Source: JBEKHI01 sp050012355 (GTDB taxonomy: Bacteria > Actinomycetota > Actinomycetes > Streptosporangiales > Streptosporangiaceae). Taken from it: a DNA stretch of 35,452 bases. The stretch's first letter is position 1. Every line of letters starts with the position of its first letter. The notes beneath the pieces were generated by a model. It was not told where the DNA came from and did no database searches. It was given only the letters and a program-made list of their open reading frames with translations. Positions 8,458 to 17,009 of this stretch are shown one piece after another. Location of the stretch: positions 1-35,452 of the forward strand of contig JBEKHI010000025.1 in assembly GCA_050012355.1 (NCBI GenBank), given 5' to 3'. The position numbers and the translations under genes were made by a program.

Positions 8458-9365
8458 CGGAACACCTGCCGGTTGCTGATCCGGAACAGTCCGGCCGACA
8501 GCACGTACATCACCAGGGCGAGCATGATCGACAGCGCGGCCGCTTCGTAGATGTTGTCCTCGTTGAACGCGAGGTTGTAGATCATCATCAGCGGCATCCA
8601 GACCGGTGAGATCGTGTTGGTCAGCGGCGCCAGCGTGTTCGGCTCATTGAAGACCTGCAGCGTCGCGATCATGGAGAAAACCCCGGTCAGCCAGAGGGCG
8701 GGCGTGATCATCGGGATCTTGACCCGCAGCGCGATCTGGAGTTCGGAGGCACCGTCGAGCCTGGCCGCCTCGTATAGCTCATGTGGCACCGAGCGCAGCG
8801 CGGTGTACATCACGATCATGTTGAACCCGGTGCCGCCCCAGACCCCGATGTTCGCCACCGAGAAGAAGACGATGTGCCCGGCGAACAGGTTCGGCATGTT
8901 CATCCCTAGGTGCCGCAGGATCACCGGGAACGGCGAGACGGTCGGCAGGTACAGGAAGCCCCACAGCAGCGAGCCGATCACGATCGGCACCGAGTACGGC
9001 AGGAAGATCGACAGCCGGGCGAACCGGCGGAGCTTCACCCGCGGCGTGTCGAGCAGCAGCGCGAACAGCAGCGCCAGGCCGAGCATGACCGGCACCAGGA
9101 TCACGCTGTAGACGACCACCCGCTCCAGCGAGGCGAGAAATTCGGGATCGGACAGCCCGCTGGTGTAGTTGGACAGCCCGGCGAAGACCTGCGTGCGCGA
9201 GCCGGCTCCGAGGCCGAGCCCGCTGACGTGCGTCTTTTGCAGCGAAAGGTAGACCGCGTAACCGATCGGGACCGCGATGATCGCGATGAACACCGCCAGC
9301 GCGGGGGCGACGAAGGCGTACGGCGCCAAGTACCGGGGCGCCGTACGCCTCGATGGTCCGGTCAT
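8454..9365 (-). CDS. ABC sugar transporter permease, MalF type (CUT1)
   Basis: 303 residues with six predicted membrane helices and the EAA loop EAARLDGASELQIALRVKIP at about two-thirds of the length. It starts right after the stop of the solute-binding protein gene and overlaps the next permease by 4 bp, so the transporter genes form one operon. It forms the heterodimeric membrane channel with the MalG-type protein; the substrate is inferred as beta-galacto-oligosaccharide from the flanking GH42 and GH53 genes. Confidence 0.92.
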   Translation of the reverse strand: MTGPSRRTAPRYLAPYAFVAPALAVFIAIIAVPIGYAVYLSLQKTHVSGLGLGAGSRTQVFAGLSNYTSGLSDPEFLASLERVVVYSVILVPVMLGLALLFALLLDTPRVKLRRFARLSIFLPYSVPIVIGSLLWGFLYLPTVSPFPVILRHLGMNMPNLFAGHIVFFSVANIGVWGGTGFNMIVMYTALRSVPHELYEAARLDGASELQIALRVKIPMITPALWLTGVFSMIATLQVFNEPNTLAPLTNTISPVWMPLMMIYNLAFNEDNIYEAAALSIMLALVMYVLSAGLFRISNRQVFR

Positions 9366-9366
9366 C

Positions 9367-10728
9367 TCAGCCGGCCGCCACCGTGAAACCGCTCTTCTTC
9401 ATGTCGTTGAGCACGGCGGACTGGACCTGGCCGAGCGCGGCGGTGAACGAGGACTTGTTGGTCGCCGCGGTACCGAAATCGGTGGTCCAGTCGGCATAGG
9501 CCACGTCCACGTCCGGTCCCCAGGTGACCTGGGAACTGGTCCCGGACAGCTGCTTGGCCAGGCTCCAGAAGTCGCTCTGGTTGGAGAAATAGGACGGTGG
9601 GCTGGTCAGTGCGGCCTCGGCGGCGGTGTCGGCGGGGTAGATGCCGCAGACACTCGCCAGCTCGGCGGTCGCGGTGGGGTTCGTGTTCAGCCAGGCGGCG
9701 AACTCGGCGGCGTCCTGCTGGTGCTTGGACGCGGCCATCACGGCGGTTGACGAGCCGCCCCAGTTGCCGGCGACGTCTTGTCCCGCGGTCCACTGCGGCA
9801 GCGCCGTCATGTCCCACTTGCCGGAGTTGGACGCCGACACCGTGGGGAAGTCGGTCGGTGCCCACACGTCGGACACCCAGGCGATGTACTGGCCGTCGTT
9901 CATCCCCTTGTCCCACGCCGCTGTCCACTGCGGCTGGTTGTTAACCCCGCCGGTGGCGATGGCCTGCTGCCAGAAGGAGAAGACCTTCTGCGAGGCGGCG
10001 TCGTCGATGCCCACCTTCCAGGTGGATCCGGACGCGGACCACCACTGGGAGCCCGCCTGCTGCGACAGTCCGGCGAACTCGCCGGGGTCCTCGGAGGAGA
10101 ACGTGTTCAGGTACACGCCAGGGGCTTCTTTATGGAGCTGGGTGGCGTCCGCGAGGAACTGCGACCAGGTCGTGGGGACGGTCAGCTTGTACTTGGTGAA
10201 CAGGGCGGGACGGTAGAAGAACGCCATCGGCGCGGCGTCCTGCGGAACGCCGTAGACGTCCGAGCTGCCGAGCGTCACCTGGTCCCAGATGCCGGCCGGA
10301 TAGTCGCTCTGGAGGCTGGCGGCATACGGGGAGATGTTGGCCAGGTAGTTGCTCGACACCAGCGTGGGCAGCGCCTGGTACTCAACCTGCGCCACGTCCG
10401 GCGGGTCGCCCGCCTTGGCGGCGGTGAGCAGTTTGGTGAGTTCGGGGTCGCCGCTGGCCTGCACCTGCACCTGGACCTGGATGTCCGGGTGCGCCTTGTT
10501 CCAGATGGCGACGACCTTGCTGATGTCCGGCACCCAGGTCCAGAAGGTGAGGGTGACCTTCTGGCTGGCTGATGATGTCGGGGTGCTACTCGGTGATGAG
10601 GAGCAGCCCGCCGCGATTCCGGCGACCAGTACGGCCGCGAGCGGCAGGGCTCCGATCCGTGCGACTCTTCGCCAGCCCCCAGGCTCGCGGGCGCCGAGGC
10701 GGCCCCGCAGGCGATTAGAAAGCTTCAT
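9367..10728 (-). CDS. Extracellular sugar-binding lipoprotein of the ABC importer
   Basis: 453 residues. The N-terminus has a positively charged stretch, a hydrophobic helix and the lipobox VAGIAAGC with Cys42 as lipid-attachment residue, then a Ser/Thr-rich linker. The mature part matches the family 1 extracellular solute-binding fold (VTLTFWTWVPDISKVVAIWN near the start). GGAGGGG immediately precedes the ATG. It is the first gene of the importer operon and would capture oligosaccharides released by the GH53 enzyme. A promoter and LacI-type operator lie upstream. Confidence 0.92.
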   Translation of the reverse strand: MKLSNRLRGRLGAREPGGWRRVARIGALPLAAVLVAGIAAGCSSSPSSTPTSSASQKVTLTFWTWVPDISKVVAIWNKAHPDIQVQVQVQASGDPELTKLLTAAKAGDPPDVAQVEYQALPTLVSSNYLANISPYAASLQSDYPAGIWDQVTLGSSDVYGVPQDAAPMAFFYRPALFTKYKLTVPTTWSQFLADATQLHKEAPGVYLNTFSSEDPGEFAGLSQQAGSQWWSASGSTWKVGIDDAASQKVFSFWQQAIATGGVNNQPQWTAAWDKGMNDGQYIAWVSDVWAPTDFPTVSASNSGKWDMTALPQWTAGQDVAGNWGGSSTAVMAASKHQQDAAEFAAWLNTNPTATAELASVCGIYPADTAAEAALTSPPSYFSNQSDFWSLAKQLSGTSSQVTWGPDVDVAYADWTTDFGTAATNKSSFTAALGQVQSAVLNDMKKSGFTVAAG

Positions 10729-10781
10729 TGCCCCTCCGGGAACGTGTACGAGTTGGCCAGTGCCAACGTTCGGCCTGGTCC

Positions 10782-10875
10782 GTGAACGCTCCCAGAATTG
10801 ACCTGGCTTTAACTATTGTCAAGGTCCGAATCTAACTGCTATCACTCTGTTATCCGCACTGTGAACGATCCCAGA
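10782..10875. promoter_or_regulatory. Divergent promoters with paired LacI-type operators
   Basis: GTGAACGCTCCCAGA (10782-10796) and GTGAACGATCCCAGA (10861-10875) differ by one base. Their complement TCTGGGAgCGTTCAC is a partly palindromic LacI-type site. Between them, on the minus strand, TTGACA (10822-10817), a 17-nt spacer and AATTCT (10799-10794) fit a promoter for the importer operon. On the plus strand TTGTCA (10816-10821), 17 nt and CTATCA (10839-10844) fit a GH42 promoter. The two -35 boxes overlap in TTGTCAA. The first operator covers the importer -10/start region and the second lies downstream of the GH42 start. The direct repeat is seen; its repressor is inferred. Confidence 0.65.
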
Positions 10876-10890
10876 TATGGAGCCTCCCGC

Positions 10891-12900
10891 ATGTCTTCAC
10901 GCTGGCCTCGGCTGGACGCGCTCGCCTTCGGCGGTGACTACAACCCGGAGCAGTGGCCGCCCGAGACGTGGGACGAGGACGTGGCGCTGATGCGCGAGGC
11001 GGGGGTGAACCTGGTCTCCGTCGGGATCTTTTCCTGGGCAATGCTGGAACCGCGTCCCGGCGAGTTCGAGTTCGGCTGGCTGGACCGGGTGATCGAGCTG
11101 CTGCACGGCAATGGCATCGCGGTTGACCTGGCCACTCCGAGCGCCGCGCCGCCGCCGTGGTTCCTGCGACAGGACCCGGACGCGCGCCCGGTCACCCGGG
11201 ACGGGACCGTTCTCGGCGGCGGGTCACGGCAGGCGTACTGCCCGTCCAGCCCGGCGTACCACGCCGCCGCCGCCCGGATCACCCACGAGCTGGCGGCGCG
11301 GTACGGATCGCATCCGGCGGTGGTGCTGTGGCACGTGAACAACGAGTACGGCGCCCCGACCGCGGAGTGCTATTGCGACGTCTCGGTGCGCGCGTTCCGC
11401 CGCTGGCTGCGCGACCGGTACACGGATCTGGACACGCTGAACGAACGGTGGGGGGCCACCTTCTGGTCGCAGCGGTACTGCGACTGGGACGAGATCGACG
11501 CGCCCCGGATCTCCTCGTCGGTGGTCAACCCGGCCCAGCGGCTGGACTTCGCCAGGTTCACCAACGACGCGCTCCTCGACTGCTTCCGCCGGGAGCGCGA
11601 CATCCTGCACGCGCTGTCGCCCGGGGTGCCGGTCACCACCAACTTCATGGCCAACAACTGCAAGTCGGTGGACTACTGGCGGTGGGGGCCGGAGACCGAC
11701 GTGATCTCCGACGACAACTACCTCATCGCCGACCGGACCGACTCTTACCTGGATCTGTCGATGTCCGCCGACCTGACCAGGTCGCTGGCCCGCGGCAGGC
11801 CGTGGCTGCTGATGGAACACTCCACCAGCGCCGTTTCCTGGCAGCCGCGCAACGTCGCCAAACGTCCGGGCGAGATGCGCCGCAACAGCCTCGCGCACCT
11901 GGCGCGCGGCGCCGACGGGCTGATGTTCTTCCAGTGGCGGGCCAGCCGTTTCGGCGCGGAAAAGCACCATTCGGCGATGCTGCCGCAGGGCGGCACCGAC
12001 ACCAGGATCTGGCGGGAAGTCGTCCAGCTGGGCACGGAGCTTCGCGATCTCGCCGACATGCGCGGCAGCGAGGTAGAAGCGGACATAGCCATCGTCTGGG
12101 ACTGGGAATCGTGGTGGGCGCTGGAGCTCGAATGGCGCCCGAGCGCGGACCTCGACTACCTGGAGCGGGTCCGTGCCTGGTATTCGGCCGCCTGGCGAGC
12201 GGGCCTGACGGTGGACTTCGCGCATCCGGAGGCTGACCTGTCCCGGTACCCGGTGGTCGTCGTGCCGTCGCTGTACCTGACGACGACCGCGGCGGGGGAG
12301 AACCTCACCAGGTACGTAGCCTCCGGCGGGACGCTGCTCGTCTCGTATTTCTCCGGCATCGTCGACGCCTGGGACCGGGTGCACCCCGGCCCGCACCCGG
12401 GAGCGCTGCGGGACGTGCTCGGGGTGACGGTGGAGGAGTGGCTGCCGTTGCGACTGGGCGAACAAGTCCGGCTGACCTGGGACGACGACGGACGCGCGGG
12501 TACCGCCGACAGCTGGGCCGAGGTAGTACGGCTAGCCGGCGCCAAGCCGGTGCTGCGGTACGCCGCGGCTGCTGGTTCTGCCGGTCGTTCCGCCGAGTCA
12601 GCGGCCGGCGGCCCAGCGGTGACGCGGCACGATCTGGGCGCGGGCCGCGCCTGGTACGTGTCGGCTCGGCTGGACACCGAGACGACCGCGCGCGTCTTCG
12701 CGGCCGCGTGCGAGTCGGCCGGGGTGAGCCTCAGCGACCATCCCGAGCTTGAGATAGTCCGCCGGGCCGGCGGCGGCCAGCGGTTCATCACGCTGATCAA
12801 CCACGGTGACGCTCCGGCGACCGCCGACCTCGACGACGAACTCGTCACCGTGCCCGGAGGGGAGGTGGTGATTCTCCGCAAGCCCCCACCCGCCGGGTGA
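10891..12900 (+). CDS. GH42 beta-galactosidase
   Basis: 669 residues from ATG 10891 (GGAG 8 nt upstream); a longer in-frame start at 10816 would run through the promoter region and is rejected. FGGDYNPEQWP opens the TIM barrel, WHVNNEYG holds the acid/base Glu152 and WLLMEHST the nucleophile Glu309. Cys117, Cys160 and Cys162 match three of the four zinc-site cysteines known in some GH42 enzymes. A trimerisation-type middle domain (from about residue 395) and a small C-terminal beta domain follow. No signal peptide, so it is cytoplasmic, releasing galactose from imported galacto-oligosaccharides. It is divergent from the importer operon. Confidence 0.93.
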   Translation: MSSRWPRLDALAFGGDYNPEQWPPETWDEDVALMREAGVNLVSVGIFSWAMLEPRPGEFEFGWLDRVIELLHGNGIAVDLATPSAAPPPWFLRQDPDARPVTRDGTVLGGGSRQAYCPSSPAYHAAAARITHELAARYGSHPAVVLWHVNNEYGAPTAECYCDVSVRAFRRWLRDRYTDLDTLNERWGATFWSQRYCDWDEIDAPRISSSVVNPAQRLDFARFTNDALLDCFRRERDILHALSPGVPVTTNFMANNCKSVDYWRWGPETDVISDDNYLIADRTDSYLDLSMSADLTRSLARGRPWLLMEHSTSAVSWQPRNVAKRPGEMRRNSLAHLARGADGLMFFQWRASRFGAEKHHSAMLPQGGTDTRIWREVVQLGTELRDLADMRGSEVEADIAIVWDWESWWALELEWRPSADLDYLERVRAWYSAAWRAGLTVDFAHPEADLSRYPVVVVPSLYLTTTAAGENLTRYVASGGTLLVSYFSGIVDAWDRVHPGPHPGALRDVLGVTVEEWLPLRLGEQVRLTWDDDGRAGTADSWAEVVRLAGAKPVLRYAAAAGSAGRSAESAAGGPAVTRHDLGAGRAWYVSARLDTETTARVFAAACESAGVSLSDHPELEIVRRAGGGQRFITLINHGDAPATADLDDELVTVPGGEVVILRKPPPAG

Positions 12901-13070
12901 GAACGGCGTCAAAACAAAATAAGGTGCATTTCCGCTGGGTTGCGGCTCCCAGCTGTGGCCCCCGTCGCGTCGGTGGCCTCGCGTCGCGCCGGCTCACGTC
13001 GTATCGGCGGGCCCCCGGATGGCGGACAAACCGGATATCCGTGCCATCTTTCCCCGCTATCGGGCCGGAC

Positions 13071-13132
13071 GATTATGGTCAGTGCTGCACTACCCACACT
13101 CTTTTGCGGGTGGTGGCGCACCCACCATGATC
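13071..13132 (+). repeat. Palindromic repeat family 2, copy 1 (upstream of GH53)
   Basis: Left arm 13071-13097, loop ACTCTTTT, right arm 13106-13132; about 20 of 27 positions pair, plus two G-T wobbles. Landmarks are ATGGTCAGTGCTGCAC and GGCGCACCCACCATGAT. Read in the same orientation as the downstream gene, it aligns over its full length, at roughly three-quarters or better identity, with the palindrome at 22563-22622 upstream of the S53 protease gene. It ends 171 bp before the GH53 start. Confidence 0.65.
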
Positions 13133-13166
13133 ACTCGAACGCGAGGCGGCGGTGGGTGGCCGACGC

Positions 13167-13196
13167 AACCGGTCGATACCCTGCCAAACCGGTCGA
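13167..13196. promoter_or_regulatory. Direct repeat AACCGGTCGA with 20-bp period
   Basis: AACCGGTCGA occurs at 13167-13176 and 13187-13196, exactly 20 bp apart, i.e. about two helical turns, so two bound proteins would lie on the same face of the DNA. It is about 107-136 bp before the GH53 start. The layout suits an activator or a tandem repressor site. The binding protein is unknown. Confidence 0.45.
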
Positions 13197-13302
13197 CTGC
13201 GACGGCGCGCCGGAAGTTCACCTTGTTCTGTAACGCTGCCCTCTGATGGCCGGGTGCGGCGCCCACTAGCGAGCGGGGCCCGTAGTGACAAGGGAGTTAC
13301 TG

Positions 13303-14901
13303 ATGAGAAAGGCACCCAGACATCTACTTACAGCATTCGCGGTAGTGGCCCTCGTGCTGGCGGGACTGGCCGGAACGACAGTCCAGGCTCGCGCGTCATC
13401 GACCGTCACTAACCCAGGGTTCAACGAGAACGGCGCCACCACGTCGCCGACCGGCTGGACCACGTCTTCGACCGACGACACGACCTCCGCCTCCTATTCC
13501 GAGGCCACGTCGGAAGGGTACGACGGAGACGATTACCAGCTCACGCACTGGTCGTCGTCCGCGTTTGAGGTCGACACGTACCAGACGCTGACCGGGTTGT
13601 CCTCCGGGGACTACACGCTCGGGGTCTGGACGCGGTCCAATGGCGGCGACACGTCCAATTACATCTCGCTGTCCGGCTGCGGCGGGACCGGCACGCCAAC
13701 CAACGTTCCGGTGGACAGCGACGGGAACTGGGTGCATATCGTCACCTATGTCGACGTGACCACCGGTGACTGCACCATCAATTTCGTCACCGAGGGCAAC
13801 GCCGATGACTGGACGAACTACGACGGCGTGACGTTCACGTCCGGCTCGGCGCCAATCGCGGTTCGCGGCGCCGACACCTCCAGCCTGTACCGGTCGGAAC
13901 TCGATGGCGGCACCTACTACACCTCATCAGGCACCGAGGAGAACGCGATACAGCAGCTTGCCTCGGCCGGAATGAACTACGTGCGGCTGCGGGTCTGGGT
14001 CAATCCCGGCGACGGGTTCGACGACGAGGCTCAAATGCTGGCAGGGGCCGGGCAGGCCGCGTCTTATGGCGAAAAAATATATCTGGATATCCAGTATTCG
14101 GATACCTGGACCGATCCTGGGGCACAGGCGATTCCAGCCGCGTGGGCGTCGGACACGCTCGCGGAGCTTGAGTCACAGGTGTACACCTACTCCTACGAAC
14201 TAGTGGAAGCCCTGGTCGAGCAGGGCACCCGGCCCGCGATGGTGCAGGTCGGCAACGAGATCAACGTCGGCATGCTCTGGCCGTACGGTGAACTCGACTG
14301 CTCGAGCGGCTGCGGCGGCTGGCCGGACCTGGCCGCCCTGCTCACAGAGGGCATCGACGGTATCAAGGCGGCCGACTCCTCAACGGAGATCGTGCTGCAC
14401 CTGGCGACCTCGGACGATGAGGCTTACCTCGCGTCCTGGTACGAGACCGCTGAGTCTTATGGAGTGCCGTTCAACGTGATCGGGCTGTCCTACTACGACT
14501 ACTGGGACGGACGGCTCGACGTGTTGCAGACCGACCTCGATGACCTATCGGCTGAATTCGACAAGCCGGTGATGGTGGCGGAGACCGCGTACCCGTGGAC
14601 GCTGACCACCGATGACTCGTCGACAGCACTATCGTTCGACGACTCCTCCGAACTCGATCCCGGCTACGCGGCGACACCTGCCGGGCAGGCGGCCAACTTC
14701 CAGGACGTGCTCTCGGTCGTCCAAGCAGTACCAGACGGCCTCGGGCTGGGCGCCTTCTACTGGGAGCCCACCTGGACGGTGGTCGCAGGGAACGGCTGGA
14801 ACCCGGCCGACGCCTCGTCGGGTGACGGCTGGGAGAATCAGGCAATGTGGAACTACTCCGACACCGCAATGCCTGCTATCGCGGACTTTGCCGCGAGGTA
14901 A
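13303..14901 (+). CDS. Secreted GH53 arabinogalactan endo-beta-1,4-galactanase with N-terminal CBM
   Basis: 532 residues from ATG 13303, preceded by AAGGGAG at 7-nt spacing. A signal peptide (RKAPRHLLTAF, hydrophobic core, QARA cleavage region) ends near residue 31. Residues about 34-180 form a beta-sandwich module starting TVTNPGFNENG, resembling CBM61, which binds galactan and is often joined to GH53. The GH53 barrel (about 184-532) has VRGADTSSL, QVGNEIN with acid/base Glu319 and MVAETAYPW with nucleophile Glu427. It would cut beta-1,4-galactan of pectin outside the cell, feeding the ABC importer and GH42 enzyme. Confidence 0.93.
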   Translation: MRKAPRHLLTAFAVVALVLAGLAGTTVQARASSTVTNPGFNENGATTSPTGWTTSSTDDTTSASYSEATSEGYDGDDYQLTHWSSSAFEVDTYQTLTGLSSGDYTLGVWTRSNGGDTSNYISLSGCGGTGTPTNVPVDSDGNWVHIVTYVDVTTGDCTINFVTEGNADDWTNYDGVTFTSGSAPIAVRGADTSSLYRSELDGGTYYTSSGTEENAIQQLASAGMNYVRLRVWVNPGDGFDDEAQMLAGAGQAASYGEKIYLDIQYSDTWTDPGAQAIPAAWASDTLAELESQVYTYSYELVEALVEQGTRPAMVQVGNEINVGMLWPYGELDCSSGCGGWPDLAALLTEGIDGIKAADSSTEIVLHLATSDDEAYLASWYETAESYGVPFNVIGLSYYDYWDGRLDVLQTDLDDLSAEFDKPVMVAETAYPWTLTTDDSSTALSFDDSSELDPGYAATPAGQAANFQDVLSVVQAVPDGLGLGAFYWEPTWTVVAGNGWNPADASSGDGWENQAMWNYSDTAMPAIADFAAR

Positions 14902-14911
14902 GTGACGGTTC

Positions 14912-14953
14912 CGTGTGCGATTCCCGGGTTTATGGCACCGGGAATCGCACACG
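14912..14953. terminator. Bidirectional terminator hairpin
   Basis: A perfect 16-bp inverted repeat (14912-14927 and 14938-14953, arm CGTGTGCGATTCCCGG) with a 10-nt loop lies between the convergent GH53 and cspA genes, 11 bp after the GH53 stop. There is no T-run, as is common in high-GC actinobacteria. It would serve both genes. Confidence 0.75.
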
Positions 14954-14969
14954 AAGCCCGCAGCGCCTG

Positions 14970-15173
14970 TTAGAGCGGCTTGACGTCGGCCGCCTGGGGA
15001 CCCTTGGGACCCTGGGTGACGCTGTACTCAACCTGCTGGTTCTCGTCGAGCGAGCGGTAGCCGTTCGACTGGATCGCCGAGTAGTGGACGAACACGTCGG
15101 CAGACCCGTCGTCGGGGGCGATAAAGCCGAAGCCTTTTTCCGCATTGAACCATTTTACGGTTCCGTGAGCCAT
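14970..15173 (-). CDS. cspA: Cold-shock protein CspA family
   Basis: 67 residues with the full cold-shock domain: GTVKWFNAEKGFGFI (containing RNP1, KGFGFI) and DVFVHYSAI (RNP2, VFVHY). It binds single-stranded RNA/DNA and acts as an RNA chaperone. AAGGAAAG lies 7 nt before the ATG. It lies 176 bp downstream of a DEAD-box RNA helicase gene on the same strand, a pairing I recall from other actinomycetes, suggesting joint RNA remodelling. Confidence 0.95.
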   Translation of the reverse strand: MAHGTVKWFNAEKGFGFIAPDDGSADVFVHYSAIQSNGYRSLDENQQVEYSVTQGPKGPQAADVKPL

Positions 15174-15187
15174 GTACTACTTTCCTT

Positions 15188-15253
15188 CGGGTGATGCGAG
15201 ATCCACGATTTTACGGGGATCAGCAGCGGGAGCAAAGCCCCCGAAATCACCCG
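15188..15253 (-). promoter_or_regulatory. cspA 5' leader with a stem abutting the ribosome site
   Basis: In the mRNA sense, CGGGTGAT (15253-15246) can pair with ATCACCCG (15195-15188), an 8-bp perfect stem closing a loop of about 50 nt. The 3' arm is followed directly by AAGGAAAG, the ribosome site of cspA. The 176-nt stretch between helicase and cspA holds no gene. A structured leader fits the known cold-responsive leaders of csp genes elsewhere, but temperature dependence here is inference. Confidence 0.4.
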
Positions 15254-15349
15254 GGAGACAAAGCGCCCACCTGTCTAAACTGCGCGGGCGTATTCACGAT
15301 CGCAAAGTCCGACAACTGCTGAATTCAAACCTACCGCATGGAGGGGGGC

Positions 15350-16936
15350 CTACGCACCACGACCCCGGAATTCAGTCTGACGCTGACGACCGGCTGCCCC
15401 GCCCCGTGCGCGCCTGGGACGGCCACCAGAACCGGCGGGCCCGCGCTCTCCTGCCCGTGGCGTATGGCTTTTCGCGCGTTCGCCGGGACGGTTCCCGCGT
15501 TCTTGCACGGCCCCCTGTGCGGCTGCGGCGGGCTCGCGCTCGGTGCGCTGTGACCGGGGCTTGCGGGGCTGGTACTCCGGCCGGCCTTGATGTTCTGACC
15601 GCCCCGGTCGCGCCGTGCGGTCCCGTCCGTCCCCGCGGGCCGGACGTGGCTGGCGGGCCTGCCGCTCCTCGGGAGCCGGGCTGACCCGAGGCAGCAGCGG
15701 CCCGGCGAGCGCCTTGAGCGCGTTCGACTCGGGCGTCACCGTCGAGGCCATCGGGGTGACCTTGGCGTTGCGCATCAGCCGACGTACCTCCGCCGCCTGA
15801 GCGGAGGTCTGGATCGTCACCACGGTGCCGCCCGCGCCGCCGCGAGCGGTGCGCCCGGAGCGGTGCAGGTACGCCTTGTGCTCGGCGGGCGGATCGGCGT
15901 GAATCACCAGGTCCACACCGTCCACGTGGATGCCGCGGGCGGCGATGTCGGTGGCGACGAGCACCCGTACCTGTCCGTTGGAGAAGGAGGCGAGGTTGCG
16001 CTCGCGGGCATTCTGCGTCAGGTCGCCGTGCAGCTGGGCCGCCGGGGTACCAGCGGCGGAGAGCTGGCGGGCCAGCCGCTTCGCCCCGTGCTTGGTGCGG
16101 GTGAAGATCAGCGAGCGGTTGTCGCCGCCCGCCAGCCTGACCAGCACATCCAGCCGGTCGGCTTGGGAGACGGTCAGCAGATGGTGGGTCATCTCCGCGG
16201 GCGGCGCCGTCTCGCCAACCGAATGCCGGGCCGGATCGGAAAGGAAACGCCGCACCAGCACGTCGATCGCGCTGTCCAGCGTGGCGGAGAACAGCAGCCG
16301 CTGCCCGTCCGACGGGGTGGAGGCGAGCAGGCGGCGGACCACCGGGAGGAAACCGAGGTCCGCCATGTGGTCGGCCTCGTCAAGCACGGTGACCGCGACG
16401 TCGCCGAGATCGCAGTGCCCTCGGTCGATGAGGTCGGCGAGGCGGCCCGGGCACGCGACCACGATGTCGGTCCCCTGCCGCAACGCGGCGACCTGGGGAC
16501 GCATCGGCGTGCCGCCGAAGATCATGGTGGCGCTGAGCCCCATGGCCTCGGCGAGCGGGCTCAGTACCCGCTGCACCTGGGCGGCCAGCTCACGGGTGGG
16601 CACCAGCACCAGGCCGCGCGGCCGTCCCGGCCGGGTGCGCCGACGGGCGTTCGCTAGCCGGATGACCAGCGGGATGGAGAAGCCGAGCGTCTTGCCCGAT
16701 CCGGTCTCGGCGCGACCGAGGATGTCCCGCCCGGCCAGGGCGTCTGGCAGCGTGGCCGACTGGATGGGGAACGGCTGGTCGATGCCTGCCACGGCGAGCG
16801 CGGTCAGCAGCCGGGAGGGCAGGCCGAAGTCCGCGAAGGAGGCAGGCGTCAAAGATTCAGAAAGCAGGGCTGTCAAAAAGTCTCCAGGACTTGGGGAGTG
16901 GTCGCGAAGTCGAAGGCGCCTCGTCCGTGGAGACAC
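15350..16936 (-). CDS. DEAD-box ATP-dependent RNA helicase
   Basis: 528 residues from GTG 16936; a TTG about 20 codons further in, with GGAG just upstream, is an alternative. All motifs are present: Q motif region FADFGLP...FPIQ (about 34-59), AETGSGKT (76-83), PTRELA (113-118), DEAD (186-189), SAT (217-219), LIFTRTK, ATDIAARG and HRSGRTARGG. The C-terminal 100 residues are an Arg/Gly/Pro/Gln-rich disordered tail typical of RhlE/DeaD-type helicases, likely an RNA-binding region. It unwinds short RNA duplexes and is often cold-induced. It is upstream of cspA on the same strand and divergent from the polymerase gene. Confidence 0.92.
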   Translation of the reverse strand: MSPRTRRLRLRDHSPSPGDFLTALLSESLTPASFADFGLPSRLLTALAVAGIDQPFPIQSATLPDALAGRDILGRAETGSGKTLGFSIPLVIRLANARRRTRPGRPRGLVLVPTRELAAQVQRVLSPLAEAMGLSATMIFGGTPMRPQVAALRQGTDIVVACPGRLADLIDRGHCDLGDVAVTVLDEADHMADLGFLPVVRRLLASTPSDGQRLLFSATLDSAIDVLVRRFLSDPARHSVGETAPPAEMTHHLLTVSQADRLDVLVRLAGGDNRSLIFTRTKHGAKRLARQLSAAGTPAAQLHGDLTQNARERNLASFSNGQVRVLVATDIAARGIHVDGVDLVIHADPPAEHKAYLHRSGRTARGGAGGTVVTIQTSAQAAEVRRLMRNAKVTPMASTVTPESNALKALAGPLLPRVSPAPEERQARQPRPARGDGRDRTARPGRSEHQGRPEYQPRKPRSQRTEREPAAAAQGAVQERGNRPGERAKSHTPRAGERGPAGSGGRPRRARGGAAGRQRQTEFRGRGA

Positions 16937-17009
16937 GCATCACGCGTCCTCTATGTTACCGCATGTGCCCGAGGCCACGGTTGGCTGACGCTCATGGCAG
17001 GCTGGTGAC

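Larger units (their letters stand above)
12901..13302. other. Non-coding region between GH42 and GH53 genes
   Basis: About 400 bp without a credible gene. It holds palindromic repeat family 2, copy 1 (13071-13132), a 20-bp-spaced direct repeat of AACCGGTCGA (13167-13196) and presumably the GH53 promoter. No copy of the LacI-type operator seen upstream of GH42 was found here, so GH53 may be regulated separately. Confidence 0.6.

Noticed and set aside
15350..15684. Plus-strand frame opposite the helicase tail (15172-15684)
   Set aside because: Pro/Arg/Gly-rich shadow of the helicase's low-complexity C-terminal tail; no ribosome site and no domain.
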